A DNA stretch of 41,278 nt from Bacteroidetes bacterium GWA2_40_15 (GTDB taxonomy: Bacteria > Bacteroidota > Bacteroidia > Bacteroidales > VadinHA17). The notes beneath the pieces were generated by a model. The model made no database searches, was not told the DNA's origin, and saw only the letters and a list, made by a program, of their open reading frames with translations. The position numbers and the translations under genes were made by a program. This document shows, one piece after another, positions 26,262-35,572 of the stretch (position 1 is its first letter; every line of letters begins with the position of its first letter). The DNA lies in assembly GCA_001768195.1 (NCBI GenBank), contig MENI01000076.1, positions 72,089 through 113,366 of the forward strand, in the 5' to 3' direction.

Positions 26262-26272
26262 TTTTTCAAGTC

Positions 26273-26336
26273 TGATCACCCTCTTTTACTTCCTGAATAT
26301 ATCTTCTTTCTCTTTTGGCCTCAGGGCATCGAGCCA
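26273..26336. repeat. 64-bp direct repeat, proximal copy (coding 3' end of OstA-like gene)
   Basis: This copy includes the stop codon (26286-26288) and the codons for the final residues, around RPKEKEDIFRK, of the OstA-like protein. Its partner is 25930-25993. Confidence 0.88.
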
Positions 26337-27884
26337 TTTGAATCCTGTCAGTCTTGGTTCTTTCCGGCCCAATGGTTCCGGTGGATCAATAAATCCCTCC
26401 GGATTAAGTATTTCAATGACATCTGTCACTTTACCCTGATCAATATATATTTCTATATCTGTTGATTTGGATCGGTTAAGTCCCGCCAGTTCCTCTCCGT
26501 CAAGTAGATAGTAGATTGATTCTCCGTTTCCTTTTATAATGATCTTGTATATCTCATCATCTTTGAACCAGGCGGTCAGATTATTCCCTTTTATCTGGTT
26601 ATACCTTAGAGTATCAATCTGTATTGTAACAAATGCAGAATTATAGAGTTCGAGCCTGTCAGTCTGCTGGTTTTTACTGAAAATTGCCATAGAATCTGAT
26701 GTGAGCTGGTTATCGACTGACCAAATTACCGGATCATGGTACAGTCTTATAACAGTATCCTGGAAAGAAAAGGAAAGTGAGTCGCACTTTGCCTGGATAT
26801 CTTTGCTGAAAATTCTGCAATTATAGAAGGCTCTCACAAGTCTGTATTCCTTTATAGTATCAGGTACGGTTATCCCGCGCAAGGTGTCAGCATGAAGAAA
26901 AAGAGAGTCTCCTTTTGATGAAACCTGGATGAACATCGCCCTGTCGGTAACAAAGTAACTCTCTGGCTGCTTATGATATTCTGCATAATTGCCCATTACA
27001 AAGAGATTATTTGTAGTATCTTCAATTGAGACATTTCTGAATCCCTGTCCAAATCCCAGACTGTCATTATAGAACAAAGAATCTCCGCGTAGAATGTTTT
27101 GCCTGTTATCTATGAATGCGTTCTTCCAGATAGAGCTGACATCTTTTCTTGTATTGTACCATCCTCTTTCACAATACATGTACAAACTATCTCCTTTTAC
27201 TTCAGTTGGCCCGGTAAATAGAACAGTTTCAGACCTGGTATTATAGTTCATGGTATCCGAGGTCATCACATAATCGGGATTCACAATTTTAACACTGTCT
27301 TTAAAGTGAAAAAGATTCTCATAGACATAATAGATACCGATGGTGCTTGTGAGTGTATTCTCTGCATTTGTTATTCTGCCATGGGTAGTATAATCCACGA
27401 TCTGGTTTTTTACGTCGAAAGTGATCGCTTCGGTATAGAGATGAGTTTCTTTATCAATTAACTCCACATTCCCCCGGGCAATTGCATTATCGGTTTTCCC
27501 GTCATAGAACATATAGTCACCATAAAGATCCAGTGTATCACCCTGTTCAATATGCGCCCTGCTGAAGGCCGTAATCTGCATTTTATCGGGCAGATAATGA
27601 GCGCTGTCGCAGGTGAGGGTGCTTTCATTCATCCTGAACTTTACATTGCCTATGATATGATGAACATCTTTGCCTGTCTGCTGATCCCTGATAACGATGT
27701 CTTCATCGGCATATATCAGCTCAACTTTCCTTTTGTTCGAACCTGTGCCGCTGCGATCCTGTGCCAGTGCTGATGATGTAATTATTATTGCAATCAGGAT
27801 GCATAATGTATTCCTGAATGAAAAAATGCTGAAAGTTTTTGTTATGAATTTTATTTCAACCATCCCTTCTGAAGAAAATCGCAT
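26286..27884 (-). CDS. OstA/LptA-like outer-membrane biogenesis protein
   Basis: 532 residues with a hydrophobic leader ending SSALAQ (about residue 42). Repeated beta-strand units of the OstA type follow, such as GNVKFRMNESTLTCDSAHY, ARGNVELIDKETHLYTEAITF and DSLYMYCERGWYNTR. These are the jelly-roll repeats of LptA/LptD-N proteins that move LPS across the periplasm; this Bacteroidota form is much longer than LptA of about 185 residues. It overlaps the end of the PpiC gene by 34 bp. A second ATG at 27863 (GAAGGG just before it) would cut this to 13 bp and shorten the signal, so the start is not certain. The 3' end is duplicated beyond the adjacent element. Confidence 0.85.
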   Translation of the reverse strand: MRFSSEGMVEIKFITKTFSIFSFRNTLCILIAIIITSSALAQDRSGTGSNKRKVELIYADEDIVIRDQQTGKDVHHIIGNVKFRMNESTLTCDSAHYLPDKMQITAFSRAHIEQGDTLDLYGDYMFYDGKTDNAIARGNVELIDKETHLYTEAITFDVKNQIVDYTTHGRITNAENTLTSTIGIYYVYENLFHFKDSVKIVNPDYVMTSDTMNYNTRSETVLFTGPTEVKGDSLYMYCERGWYNTRKDVSSIWKNAFIDNRQNILRGDSLFYNDSLGFGQGFRNVSIEDTTNNLFVMGNYAEYHKQPESYFVTDRAMFIQVSSKGDSLFLHADTLRGITVPDTIKEYRLVRAFYNCRIFSKDIQAKCDSLSFSFQDTVIRLYHDPVIWSVDNQLTSDSMAIFSKNQQTDRLELYNSAFVTIQIDTLRYNQIKGNNLTAWFKDDEIYKIIIKGNGESIYYLLDGEELAGLNRSKSTDIEIYIDQGKVTDVIEILNPEGFIDPPEPLGRKEPRLTGFKWLDALRPKEKEDIFRK

Positions 27885-29209
27885 GATTTATATTCTTCAC
27901 TTATTCTTATATAAGTGATCTTAATTTTATCCTGGATCCAATCATCATACTTCTTTTGCCGTTGCTCCATCAATGCAGCATCATAAAGGATCTGGTAATC
28001 ATCCTTTAAATTAGCCTTATGTGCAGGTATTTCGTTTTCCAGCCTGACTATTCTGAAAACCGGATTATTATCTTCGTCTGTAGTTTTGAAGGGATCAGAG
28101 ATTTCACCAACCTTAAGCTCCCTTACTTTCATATACATTTCAGTATTTAATTCCTCAAGAGTCAGCCATGATACTCTGTCTGAGGGATTTGGACTAACCA
28201 GTTTTCCTCCGTTTATCCTGCTGTCCTTATGTGTTGAGAATCTCAGGGCAGCATCTTCAAATTTAAGACTGTCTTTCCTTATCAGCCTTGCAAGGCTATC
28301 GAGTTTTGAAAAGGCTTTTTGTGCCTGGTCGGGCTTAACCTGCGGTCTTATCAGAATATGTCGTGTATTTACCATTTCTCCCCTGCGGTCGATCAGCTGA
28401 ATAATATGAAAGCCGAATTTTGATTCAACAACCTTCGATACGGTATTTTTCGTAAGGCTGAAAGCTGCATTTGCGTATTCCTTATCAAGTTCGCCCCTGG
28501 TCATGTATCCTATTTCACCTCCATTTTTTGCTGATTCCTTGTCTTCCGAATAGAGGATTGCAAGGGTATAGAAACTCTTCCCTTCCAGAATCTGACTTCT
28601 GATATCGAGAAGTTTCTGGCGGGCTTCTGCTTTGTTATCCTCATTAGAAGGGGGATCAAGCTGTATTAGTCTGATTTCATATCTTGCAGGTATTACAGGC
28701 AGGCTGTCACTATTGAGTGCATTATAAAATCTCTTAACCCCGGAAGGAGTCATTTTCAGGTTTTCAGCGATCTTCGACTGCACTTCCCTTACAACTTCCT
28801 GTTCAAGCATCGTCTTTCTTATGTCTCTTCGGATCTCAAGCATACTTTTTTTAAAGTATTCCATAAGCGTTTCCTCGCTTCCCGCTCTTCTGATCGCATC
28901 ATTCATACGCATGTTCAGTTCACCTTCAATCATATCCTCAGTAACTTCAATACTGTCTATCCTGGCCTGATCAATGAATAGTTTTGAAATTAGCATTTCC
29001 TGAAACACATTACACCTTAACTCCTCAATGGGTGTCTTGTTCCCTGATCTTCTGAGATCAGAAATTGTGGCTTCAAGATCCGAAAGATAGATTACCTCGT
29101 TACCAACAATAGCTGAAGTTGCTTCAACAAGTGACTGTGACTTCAGAATGGAAATTCCACCGGTAAACAAGCTTAGAACTATGATGCAAAGTACTTTTGT
29201 TCTTTTCAT
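27851..29209 (-). CDS. Periplasmic PpiC-type peptidyl-prolyl isomerase/chaperone (SurA-like)
   Basis: 452 residues from the ATG at 29209; the frame reaches a TTG two codons earlier, which is a poorer start. A signal peptide ends near SQS. A SurA-type N-terminal helical domain is followed by two parvulin (rotamase) domains: the first around RYEIRLIQL to FGFHIIQLIDRR, the second from TRHILIRP to a final FRIVRLE. It lies 7 bp behind the lipoprotein gene and overlaps the OstA-like gene, which suits a role in folding outer-membrane proteins. Confidence 0.9.
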   Translation of the reverse strand: MKRTKVLCIIVLSLFTGGISILKSQSLVEATSAIVGNEVIYLSDLEATISDLRRSGNKTPIEELRCNVFQEMLISKLFIDQARIDSIEVTEDMIEGELNMRMNDAIRRAGSEETLMEYFKKSMLEIRRDIRKTMLEQEVVREVQSKIAENLKMTPSGVKRFYNALNSDSLPVIPARYEIRLIQLDPPSNEDNKAEARQKLLDIRSQILEGKSFYTLAILYSEDKESAKNGGEIGYMTRGELDKEYANAAFSLTKNTVSKVVESKFGFHIIQLIDRRGEMVNTRHILIRPQVKPDQAQKAFSKLDSLARLIRKDSLKFEDAALRFSTHKDSRINGGKLVSPNPSDRVSWLTLEELNTEMYMKVRELKVGEISDPFKTTDEDNNPVFRIVRLENEIPAHKANLKDDYQILYDAALMEQRQKKYDDWIQDKIKITYIRISEEYKSCDFLQKGWLK

Positions 29210-29216
29210 TATCAAT

Positions 29217-30065
29217 TTAGTATATCTTAAACCTTTTTTCTTTCAGAGCTTCATTATAGATAGCATTCTCAAGAGATTGAATGAATTCAAATCTTCTGGA
29301 ATTAATAATAATCCTTTTAATATCATCCCTTACATATTCAAATGGGGCTAACGTTGACCTTAACCTGTAATCCCGTATTGAAATAAAGTATACTGATAAA
29401 GTGTCGGCAGATTCAAAAAAAGTATTTCTTTTCAGAAAGTTCTCCTCATTCTGGATTTCCTGCGGCAACTCAAGTGAAACCCTGTCCATCAAAACCCATT
29501 CTTCATTAAAGTCATCGAATTTTTCAGCAAACTGGTAGCATAGACTCTCAAGCTTCTGAAGATCACTCTGATTATTGGAGCGGGCCAGATTCTTTATTTT
29601 TTCGATATCCGGAGTTTCGGCAGGCAGTTTGATAAAGAGAGCCTTAATAATATTTGAATTAAGAATGAAACTCTTTTCATTGGCTGCATAGTAATTCTCA
29701 AGTTCAGCCTCTGTGAGCACAGTATCCATTTTCTCGAGCATCATCTGCCGCTGATACTGATAAATCACCAGGTTGGATCTTGTATCATCCAGCTGTCTGA
29801 TTATTTCATTCTTTATTTCCTGAGATAAATTCTGTTCAGCCCTCTGCAAAAGGAGTTGACGTTTTGTCCATTTGTTTATATGATTCTGTATCAATGCTAT
29901 ACTGTCAGATTCATTAATTCCTTTTTGGATCAGTTGTGGAAGTTCATCATAATACAGCACAACTTTTCCAACCTCCGCAACAGGGATTCTTTCAGTTGTT
30001 TTGATACTATTCCTGCATCCTGAGAAAACAGATATTATTAATATTACAGTAAGAATTCTATTCAT
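29217..30065 (-). CDS. SurA-N-like lipoprotein without a rotamase domain
   Basis: 282 residues from the ATG at 30065, which overlaps the upstream gene by 8 bp. It gives a typical lipoprotein signal, MNRILTVILIISVFSGC, with lipid-modified C17; an upstream in-frame start would bury this signal. The rest is mainly helical (NHINKWTKRQLLLQRAEQNL, then EIIRQLDDTRSNLVIYQYQR) like the N-terminal chaperone domain of SurA. No H-I-L-I / G-F-H-I-I parvulin motif is visible. It probably acts with the flanking PpiC proteins as a membrane-anchored chaperone; this is an inference from context. Confidence 0.78.
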   Translation of the reverse strand: MNRILTVILIISVFSGCRNSIKTTERIPVAEVGKVVLYYDELPQLIQKGINESDSIALIQNHINKWTKRQLLLQRAEQNLSQEIKNEIIRQLDDTRSNLVIYQYQRQMMLEKMDTVLTEAELENYYAANEKSFILNSNIIKALFIKLPAETPDIEKIKNLARSNNQSDLQKLESLCYQFAEKFDDFNEEWVLMDRVSLELPQEIQNEENFLKRNTFFESADTLSVYFISIRDYRLRSTLAPFEYVRDDIKRIIINSRRFEFIQSLENAIYNEALKEKRFKIY

Positions 30066-32025
30066 TGGAAATCTTCTTCTTAACACTATTAAGTTCAATA
30101 TTGTCAATTTTAACGGGATATTTTTCCTTTAATTGTCTTAACCAGTCATTCTCCAGCTGTTCCTGATAACCAGGCATCATTTCACCCATGACCTTTTCAA
30201 AAGGAAGTGGCACCGGATCAACATTATTCTTTATTACAATAACTGAGGTGTAACCTTTCCATTTGAAAAAGTGTGTACCCTTTTCCCACTTTAAATTGTC
30301 GATTTCGTTATCAGATCCGAAATACCATGTGCTGTCTGTGATTTCAAGATTGCGGATTCCCTTTTTATTGAATTTTCCGGCAAGTCTGATATCCACATCT
30401 GGTTTACGTGAATACTTATTGTAGGCCGATTCCAGCTGTTTTTCCTTACCGGGCGATTTAAGAGTATAAATCTTTGCCTCAATGCCTTTTTCTGAAAGGT
30501 GGTCGAATTTATGATCTTCATAATATTTTATGAGGCCGGCAGAATCATTACTGACCCTGTTCCAAACCTTTTTTCCTGATATTTCAAACAGAAGTATGCC
30601 ATCATGAAATTCATTCATGAGATATCTGAATTCAGGGTATTTTCTTTCAAGGATACTATTTTCGTAGGTAAGTATATGGTCAGATGACCTTGTTTCCAAT
30701 GAACTCTGGATAAAGAACAGAGAATCTCTTGTAACAATCATCGAACCTCTCCTTTCAATATAACCGGCAAATTCTTTCGTTGTAAAATGCTGATTGGCAA
30801 ATGAATATAAATCACCTGAAGGCATGCTGTCCCTGTCGTACTTTTTTAATCCCTGAATTATAAGTGTATCAGTGTTTTCAACGAACCATTTAAATGCCTG
30901 ATCTTCAATTCTGAACCTGTATTCTTTTTTTAGCTTACTTACCAACTCCTTTTGGCTGATAGAATTAAGATATGACTGGTTTATCTTGCTTTCAAGAAAA
31001 GAGCGTGTTTCCTCAAAAGAGCCGGGAGGCCTTTTCCCAAGAAGCTTAATTATATGCCATCCATAAAGTGTTCTTACAGGTCTGGTATAATTCCCTGTAT
31101 CAGATACTGAAAATGCTGCTTCAGCAAATTCAGTAACCATCTCGCCTGCTCCGAACCAGTTAAGTTCACCGCCTTTTGAAGCTGATTCTTTATGGTCAGA
31201 AGATGTTTTTGCAAGTTCGCTGAAAGATGCTCCGTCTTTAAGTTTACTGTATATCGCAGCAATATCTTCTTCCGCTTTTTTTGAAACTTCATCACTTGCA
31301 CCAGGTGGCATAACTTTCATTATATGGGCTACGTGCACTCTTCCTCTTGATGGCCTTTTATCGGTAACCTTAATTATATGATATCCATACGGTGTCCTTA
31401 CCGGATAGGATATCCCGCCTTTTTTAAGTGAGTAGGCAGCATCCTCGAAAGGCATTATCATCTGAAATGCAGTAAAATACCCAAGGTTGCCTCCGTTAAC
31501 CTTAACTGACTGATCATCAGATGTTCCCCGGGCAACCTGTTCAAAAATCTCTCCTTTTGAAATTCTCTCCCTTATGCCAGTTGCTTTTTCCCGGGCAAGA
31601 AGCGTATCCTGAGATGCAGGGTCTTGCGGGAGGGCAATCAGTATATGCCATGCATTTATCTCTGAGAGAGTTCTCTGGTAAGCTTTTTTAAGTAATTCTT
31701 CTTTTTTGGTGTTATCGGTGAGATAGCTTTGGGCAAGCTGTTTACGGTAGCCGTTAAGCTCATTCCTGAAGGCTCTTGTAGTATCCATTCCTTCATTTAT
31801 AGCATCTGCTACCTTTAGCTTAAAAATTATGAACTGTTCAAGATACTCATCCACATCAAGTGGTTTCCCCGGCTCCACGCTCTTCTTATACATCCTGATG
31901 AACTCACCTGATTGAATTTTTACACCGTTGACAGTCATTAATACTTTATTGTTCAAATCCTGTCCCTGGCAGATTTCAGGCCACAGAAATGCAAAAATGA
32001 ACAATAAAGATGAACAGATCTTCAT
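30058..32025 (-). CDS. Periplasmic PpiC-type peptidyl-prolyl isomerase with two parvulin domains
   Basis: 655 residues from the ATG at 32025. The longer frame to 32052 begins at a TTG and would overlap guaB. The chosen start leaves a 19-bp gap and a compact signal, MKICSSLLFIFAFLWPEICQ. A SurA-like N-terminus is followed by tandem rotamase domains (AWHILIALP ... YGYHIIKVTDKRPSRG and VHVAHIMKV ... YGWHIIKLLGKRPPG) and a C-terminal region of about 300 residues that I do not recognise. This is the Bacteroidota arrangement in which long PpiC proteins lie behind guaB. Confidence 0.9.
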   Translation of the reverse strand: MKICSSLLFIFAFLWPEICQGQDLNNKVLMTVNGVKIQSGEFIRMYKKSVEPGKPLDVDEYLEQFIIFKLKVADAINEGMDTTRAFRNELNGYRKQLAQSYLTDNTKKEELLKKAYQRTLSEINAWHILIALPQDPASQDTLLAREKATGIRERISKGEIFEQVARGTSDDQSVKVNGGNLGYFTAFQMIMPFEDAAYSLKKGGISYPVRTPYGYHIIKVTDKRPSRGRVHVAHIMKVMPPGASDEVSKKAEEDIAAIYSKLKDGASFSELAKTSSDHKESASKGGELNWFGAGEMVTEFAEAAFSVSDTGNYTRPVRTLYGWHIIKLLGKRPPGSFEETRSFLESKINQSYLNSISQKELVSKLKKEYRFRIEDQAFKWFVENTDTLIIQGLKKYDRDSMPSGDLYSFANQHFTTKEFAGYIERRGSMIVTRDSLFFIQSSLETRSSDHILTYENSILERKYPEFRYLMNEFHDGILLFEISGKKVWNRVSNDSAGLIKYYEDHKFDHLSEKGIEAKIYTLKSPGKEKQLESAYNKYSRKPDVDIRLAGKFNKKGIRNLEITDSTWYFGSDNEIDNLKWEKGTHFFKWKGYTSVIVIKNNVDPVPLPFEKVMGEMMPGYQEQLENDWLRQLKEKYPVKIDNIELNSVKKKISNE

Positions 32026-32044
32026 CAGAAAAAACGGATACCTG

Positions 32045-33526
32045 TTATTCAAAAGATTTTCTGCTGTAATTTGGAGATTCTCTGGTAATTGAAACGTCGT
32101 GAGGATGACTCTCTATAATACCTGAATTAGTAATTCTCACAAATTTCCCGTCCTTCTTGAGGAGTGCTATATTCTTTGCTCCGAGGTACCCCATTCCTGC
32201 CCTCAAACCTCCGGTCATCTGGTAAATTACTTCAGAAAGAGTGCCCTTATATGGTACTCTGGCTGCAATACCTTCAGGTACAAGCTTACTTATATCATCT
32301 TCCATATCCTGAAAATAACGGTCTTTTGATCCTTGCTGCATAGCCTCAATTGAGCCCATGCCCCTGTATGCCTTAAATTTTCTGCCATTATAAATAATAG
32401 TATCTCCCGGCGATTCCTCAACGCCGGCAAACAATGAACCTGCCATTATGCAGTCAGCGCCTGCGGCTATAGCTTTTATTATATCTCCCGAGTACCTTAT
32501 ACCTCCATCGGCTATAACAGGGACACCTGAACCTTCAATAGCTTTAACCACATTGTATATGGCTGATAACTGAGGAACACCAACTCCTGCAATTACCCTG
32601 GTAGTGCATATTGAGCCCGGACCAATTCCGACCTTTACGGCATCTGCTCCCTCTTTAATAAGTAACTTTGCAGCTTCAGCTGTGCCAATATTACCTACAA
32701 CCACATCAATATCAGGGTAGCTTCGCTTAACTTCTCTGAGGATATTTATGACCCCTTTTGAGTGGGCGTGGGCAGTATCAATAACAACGGCATCTACATT
32801 TGCATTTATAAGTGCTTCCACCCTCAGCAATGTATCGGAGGCTATCCCAACCGCACCTGCAACCCTTAACCTTCCCATTTCATCCTTGCATGAGCTCGGA
32901 CGGTCCTTGGTCTTGGTAATGTCTTTATAGGTAATAAGTCCGATGAGCTTACCCTTTTCATCAACCATCGGCAGCTTTTCAATTTTATGCTTCTGAAGGA
33001 TTCTTGCAGCTGCTTCCAGATTTGTTTGATGATTTGTTGTGATAAGGTTTGTAGTCATCACTTCAGTGATCTTCCTATTACGGTTATTTTCAAACCTCAG
33101 GTCCCTGTTAGTTACAATCCCTTTGAGGATCCCGTCCTTATCAATAACCGGAATTCCGCCGATCCTGTATTCGTTCATTAAACTCATAGCTTCACCAACA
33201 GTAGAATCGAGCTTTATCGTTATGGGGTCGGTTATCATAACATTTTCAGCCCTCTTAACACGCTTGACCTGAGCAGCCTGCCTTTCTATCGACATGTTTT
33301 TATGGATAACGCCAATTCCTCCCTCCCTGGCAATTGCAATTGCAAGCCCTTCCTCAGTTACTGTATCCATTGCTGCTGATACAACAGGTGTGTTCAGCCG
33401 GATCTTTCTTGTGAACATTGTACTCAGATTCACCTCCCTTGGAAGCACTTCAGAGTATGAAGGAACAAGAAGCACATCATCAAAAGTTAATCCTTCATAT
33501 AATATTTTATCATCAGAGAATGACAT
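32045..33526 (-). CDS. guaB: Inosine-5'-monophosphate dehydrogenase
   Basis: 493 residues, the full family length. The TIM-barrel start EGLTFDDVLLVPSYSEVLP is followed by two CBS domains (about 94-205), GADAVKVGIGPGSICTTRVI with catalytic C307, ADGGIRYSGDIIKAIAAGA, and the flap region with YRGMGSIEAM. It oxidises IMP to XMP with NAD+, the committed step to GMP. It is the first gene of the minus-strand run that continues with the PpiC and OstA-like genes and diverges from recQ. Confidence 0.97.
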   Translation of the reverse strand: MSFSDDKILYEGLTFDDVLLVPSYSEVLPREVNLSTMFTRKIRLNTPVVSAAMDTVTEEGLAIAIAREGGIGVIHKNMSIERQAAQVKRVKRAENVMITDPITIKLDSTVGEAMSLMNEYRIGGIPVIDKDGILKGIVTNRDLRFENNRNRKITEVMTTNLITTNHQTNLEAAARILQKHKIEKLPMVDEKGKLIGLITYKDITKTKDRPSSCKDEMGRLRVAGAVGIASDTLLRVEALINANVDAVVIDTAHAHSKGVINILREVKRSYPDIDVVVGNIGTAEAAKLLIKEGADAVKVGIGPGSICTTRVIAGVGVPQLSAIYNVVKAIEGSGVPVIADGGIRYSGDIIKAIAAGADCIMAGSLFAGVEESPGDTIIYNGRKFKAYRGMGSIEAMQQGSKDRYFQDMEDDISKLVPEGIAARVPYKGTLSEVIYQMTGGLRAGMGYLGAKNIALLKKDGKFVRITNSGIIESHPHDVSITRESPNYSRKSFE

Positions 33527-33631
33527 GATTGTTGGGTTTAGATTTTTTGCTTGCGCAAATTACGAAAAAAAAACAGAACTCTTTAAACATCTCTTTCATT
33601 TAACCCTCATAAAAAATTGAATTACAGTTAT

Positions 33632-33639
33632 TACATTTG
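33632..33639 (+). promoter_or_regulatory. -7 promoter box upstream of recQ
   Basis: TACATTTG matches TAnnTTTG exactly, 20 bp before the recQ ATG. No -33 box at proper distance was found, so the call rests on the -7 element only. Confidence 0.4.
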
Positions 33640-33658
33640 TACATAGTGCAAAAAGGGT

Positions 33659-35569
33659 ATGAATCTCGAAACATACAGGAATATTTTAGTAAAACACTGG
33701 GGTTATACCTCGTTTAAACCTTTGCAGGAGGAGATTATAAAATCTGTTGTCGCAGGAAAGGATACCCTTGGTCTTATGCCTACCGGCGGAGGCAAATCGC
33801 TGACATTCCAGGTACCAACCATTGCATCTGAAGGTATCTGCCTGGTAATCACGCCACTTATTGCGCTGATGAAAGACCAGGTAAACCGACTCAACAGTAT
33901 GGAGATAAAATCTGTTGCCATACATTCAGGAATGTCGGCAGAAGAGATTGAGATAGCGCTCGAGAATTGTATTTATGGCAATTATAAATTTCTATATGTA
34001 TCTCCGGAAAGAATATCGACCAGCATTTTTCAGTACAAAGTGGCAAGATTCAATCTGTCGCTTGTTGCAATAGATGAAGCTCATTGTATTTCTCAATGGG
34101 GATACGACTTCAGACCCTCATATCTTAAGATTGCCTCCCTGCGTGATCATATTCCTGATAATGTACCATTTCTCGCACTGACAGCTACTGCTACTCCTCA
34201 TGTTATAGAGGATATAATGAACAGACTTGTTTTCAGGGAGAAGAATGTTCTCAGGACCAGTTTCGGGCGAAAAAATATCTCATACCTCGTAAGGAAGGTA
34301 GAAGACAAGGGTGTTTATCTGATAAAAACTTTGCTTAAAGTAAAAGGAAGCGGAATAATATATGTCAGAAGCAGAAAGAGATGCCGGGAAGTAGCTGAAC
34401 TACTTCTGGCAGAAGGGATAAGTGCAGATTACTACCATGCAGGACTGCCCGGTGAAATAAGGGATAAAAAGCAGTCTTCCTGGACCACTGGCGAAACCAG
34501 GGTGATAGTATCCACTAATGCTTTCGGGATGGGCATCGACAAAGCAGAAGTAAGATTCGTTATTCACTGGGAAATGCCCGATTCCATTGAAAACTATTTC
34601 CAGGAGAGCGGCAGGGCCGGACGCGATGGCAAGGCTGCATTTGCAGTACTTTTGCATTCGCCGTCAGACACAGGCAGGCTAAAGGATTCGTTAAGGAAAA
34701 AATTTCCCCCCATTGAAAAAATAAAAGATGTGTATGAGGCTCTCTGCAATTACCTTCAGGTGCCACAGGGATCAGGAAAAGACAACGTATTCGACTTTAA
34801 CCTATATGATTTCTTATCAAAGTACAGGCTTCCGGCAATTGAAACCTTTAACAGTCTGCAATTTCTGCAGAGGGAAGGCTATATGGAATTCACAGAGGAG
34901 ATTAATAATCCTTCAAGGGTACATTTTATTGTCAGTCGCGATGACCTTTATAAGTTTCAGGTTGCTAATGAATCATTTGACTCTTTTATCAAGCTCCTGT
35001 TGAGATCATATACCGGTATGTTCTCAGAATTTGTTCCGGTGAATGAGGAAACGCTTAGTCTGAAATCAGGAGCAAGCCGTGATACAATTTATCAGTATCT
35101 CGTCAAACTCTCTTCCTACAATATCATAAAATATATTCCCGGGAAAAAGAGCGCTCTGGTAATCTTCAGTGAAGAGAGGCTTTTAAGAAAAGCACTGTTT
35201 ATATCTCCCGAAAACTATCTGCAGGTAAAAGAAAGGTACGAGGTGAGGCTCAGCAGTATGATTGATTATGCGGAATCGGATAATCGCTGCAGGTCCGTTA
35301 CCCTTCTTGATTATTTTGGTGAGGAATCTGACAGGTGTGGTATCTGCGACGTATGCCGCAAAAGAAATGAGCTGGATCTCAGCAAGTATGAGTTTGACAT
35401 GATCCTTGAAGAGATAAAGAAAATCCTATCAGCAAAGAGTGTTGATGCTGAAGAGCTTGTCAGGCTGGCAGGTTATCCTGAGGAAAAAACAGTAAATGTA
35501 ATCCGCTGGCTGCTTGATCACAACAAGCTTCGCAGGGATGATGAGATGAAACTTAAATGGAAAAGCTGA
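33659..35569 (+). CDS. recQ: ATP-dependent DNA helicase RecQ
   Basis: 636 residues. Motif I is LMPTGGGKS (39-47), motif II DEAHCISQWGYDFRPSY, motif VI QESGRAGRDG, followed by the RecQ zinc-binding region (CRSVTLLDYFGEESDRCGIC with DVC following) and a winged-helix RQC domain. The usual HRDC domain is absent or replaced by a short helical end (about 575-636). This fits the short RecQ that Bacteroidota often carry beside a longer one. It unwinds DNA 3' to 5' during repair and recombination. A ribosome site AAAGGGT precedes the ATG. The next gene converges, with 3 bp between the two stops. Confidence 0.93.
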   Translation: MNLETYRNILVKHWGYTSFKPLQEEIIKSVVAGKDTLGLMPTGGGKSLTFQVPTIASEGICLVITPLIALMKDQVNRLNSMEIKSVAIHSGMSAEEIEIALENCIYGNYKFLYVSPERISTSIFQYKVARFNLSLVAIDEAHCISQWGYDFRPSYLKIASLRDHIPDNVPFLALTATATPHVIEDIMNRLVFREKNVLRTSFGRKNISYLVRKVEDKGVYLIKTLLKVKGSGIIYVRSRKRCREVAELLLAEGISADYYHAGLPGEIRDKKQSSWTTGETRVIVSTNAFGMGIDKAEVRFVIHWEMPDSIENYFQESGRAGRDGKAAFAVLLHSPSDTGRLKDSLRKKFPPIEKIKDVYEALCNYLQVPQGSGKDNVFDFNLYDFLSKYRLPAIETFNSLQFLQREGYMEFTEEINNPSRVHFIVSRDDLYKFQVANESFDSFIKLLLRSYTGMFSEFVPVNEETLSLKSGASRDTIYQYLVKLSSYNIIKYIPGKKSALVIFSEERLLRKALFISPENYLQVKERYEVRLSSMIDYAESDNRCRSVTLLDYFGEESDRCGICDVCRKRNELDLSKYEFDMILEEIKKILSAKSVDAEELVRLAGYPEEKTVNVIRWLLDHNKLRRDDEMKLKWKS

Positions 35570-35572
35570 ATA

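Larger units (their letters stand above)
25994..26272 (-). mobile_element. Small inverted-repeat element enclosing a DUF559 nuclease remnant
   Basis: Layout: 64-bp direct repeat, repeat R3 (25998-26082), DUF559 fragment (26083-26178), inverted repeat R2 (26176-26261), 11 bp, then 64-bp direct repeat. The coding fragment fills the whole interval between the inverted repeats. It has no transposase and no other gene. On the coding strand the nuclease fragment is followed by a repeat in the same orientation as at 1-200, where an intact DUF559 end is followed by R1. Copying mechanism unknown. Confidence 0.7.

Noticed and set aside
33609..33640. Complete -33/-7 promoter for recQ
   Set aside because: Only the -7 box fits; the nearest TTG is 12 bp away, too close for the Bacteroidota spacing.
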